This document shows positions 15,537 through 15,858 of a stretch of 15,858 nucleotides of DNA, piece after piece. This stretch comes from Deinococcus sp. (GTDB lineage: Bacteria > Deinococcota > Deinococci > Deinococcales > Deinococcaceae), in assembly GCA_018260375.1 (NCBI GenBank), contig JAGLBF010000046.1, positions 1,361 to 17,218 of the forward strand. Reading direction: 5' to 3'. The translations under genes and the position numbers were made by a program. Every line of letters begins with the position of its first letter. Positions within the stretch are counted from its first letter, which is position 1. The notes beneath the pieces are model-generated. The model was not told the origin of the DNA. It ran no database searches and was given only the letters and a program-made list of their open reading frames with translations.

Positions 15537-15541
15537 GGTTT

Positions 15542-15618
<77 letters not shown>

Positions 15619-15670
15619 TCAACTGCGTCTGTGCTTACCTGGCTTCAAAACCAAACTCACACGCTCAAAA

Positions 15671-15699
15671 ATAGTATACCGACTTTGCCATACTGTCAA
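15671..15699 (-). promoter_or_regulatory. Strong promoter of tRNA-fMet
   Basis: On the minus strand TTGACA (15699-15694, perfect consensus), a 17-bp spacer and TACTAT (15676-15671); an overlapping TATACT (15678-15673) would have a 15-bp spacer. The predicted start is about 45 nt before the mature tRNA. It is the only perfect -35 box I see in the window. Confidence 0.75.
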
Positions 15700-15728
15700 C
15701 CCCCTGTCAGGCCTAGGCTGCGCGCTGC

Positions 15729-15806
15729 TACGGATTCCGACCTGAACTCTGTCCTACGCCTTTCGCGCTGTGAAAGCCGCAGGCGTAGCCTTTGGGACTG
15801 GGGCTA
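15729..15806. repeat. Element-like segment adjoining copy D
   Basis: TACGGATTCCGA at 15729-15740 matches the left end of the element. It is followed by an unrelated interior with an 8-bp hairpin (CTACGCCT at 15754-15761, AGGCGTAG at 15781-15788). Whether this is a separate diverged copy or part of a composite with copy D is not clear. Confidence 0.45.
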
Positions 15807-15858
15807 ATACGGATTCCGATTGATTTGGCGTACTTCCGAATCAATCCGAGCGGATGCG
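15807..15858 (+). repeat. ATACGGA element, copy D (cut by window end)
   Basis: From ATACGG at 15807 to the window edge the 52 bp are identical to copy A (3764-3815), including the loop orientation TGGCGTACTTCCG. Such identity between copies 12 kb apart suggests recent spread or gene conversion. Confidence 0.88.

Overview
The window most likely comes from a member of the Deinococcota (Deinococcus or a close relative). The evidence is: the pheS, asd, Clp ATPase and polyphosphate glucokinase proteins read like that lineage; many genes have a TANNNT box only 6-7 nt before the start codon and no Shine-Dalgarno, the leaderless layout known to be common in Deinococcus; and a family of short, non-coding, inverted-repeat-ended elements is scattered between genes, as in Deinococcus genomes. 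Base composition looks moderately GC-rich, but I did not compute it. The assignment is an inference without any database search.

Layout. 1-443: the 3' end of a Pro/Gln-rich, probably exported protein, followed by a palindromic hairpin. 574-1840 (-): a YihY/BrkB-family membrane protein with an intrinsic terminator. 1980-5805 (+): ribonuclease HI, pheS, asd and a secreted protein of unknown function, with element copies after rnhA and pheS. 5806-6072: a three-unit 16-bp tandem repeat and a short element. 6073-6675 (-): a DUF697-like protein. 6676-7082: a 407-bp gap with an inverted repeat. 7083-9323 (+): a ClpC/ClpA-type AAA+ unfoldase without a middle domain. 9465-9941 (-): a small secreted protein with the Ivy lysozyme-inhibitor signature. 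9942-10518: a gap with element copies. 10519-12946 (+): a CitA/DcuS-type histidine kinase and its CitB/DcuR-type response regulator. 13210-15227 (+): polyphosphate glucokinase, a small rhodanese-like protein and a uronate-dehydrogenase-like NAD enzyme. 15542-15618 (-): initiator tRNA-fMet with promoter and terminator.

How the genes relate. Most are single housekeeping genes with their own promoters, not one pathway. The clear functional pair is the two-component system; its signal and targets are not visible here. ppgK (glucose phosphorylation from polyphosphate) and the uronate-dehydrogenase-like gene both suggest sugar metabolism. The strongest unusual signal is the mobile-looking element family bounded by ATACGGA/TCCGTAT. 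One copy carries its internal hairpin loop in reversed orientation relative to the others. One copy appears to supply the stop codon of pheS, and a remnant encodes the last 20 residues of the histidine kinase.
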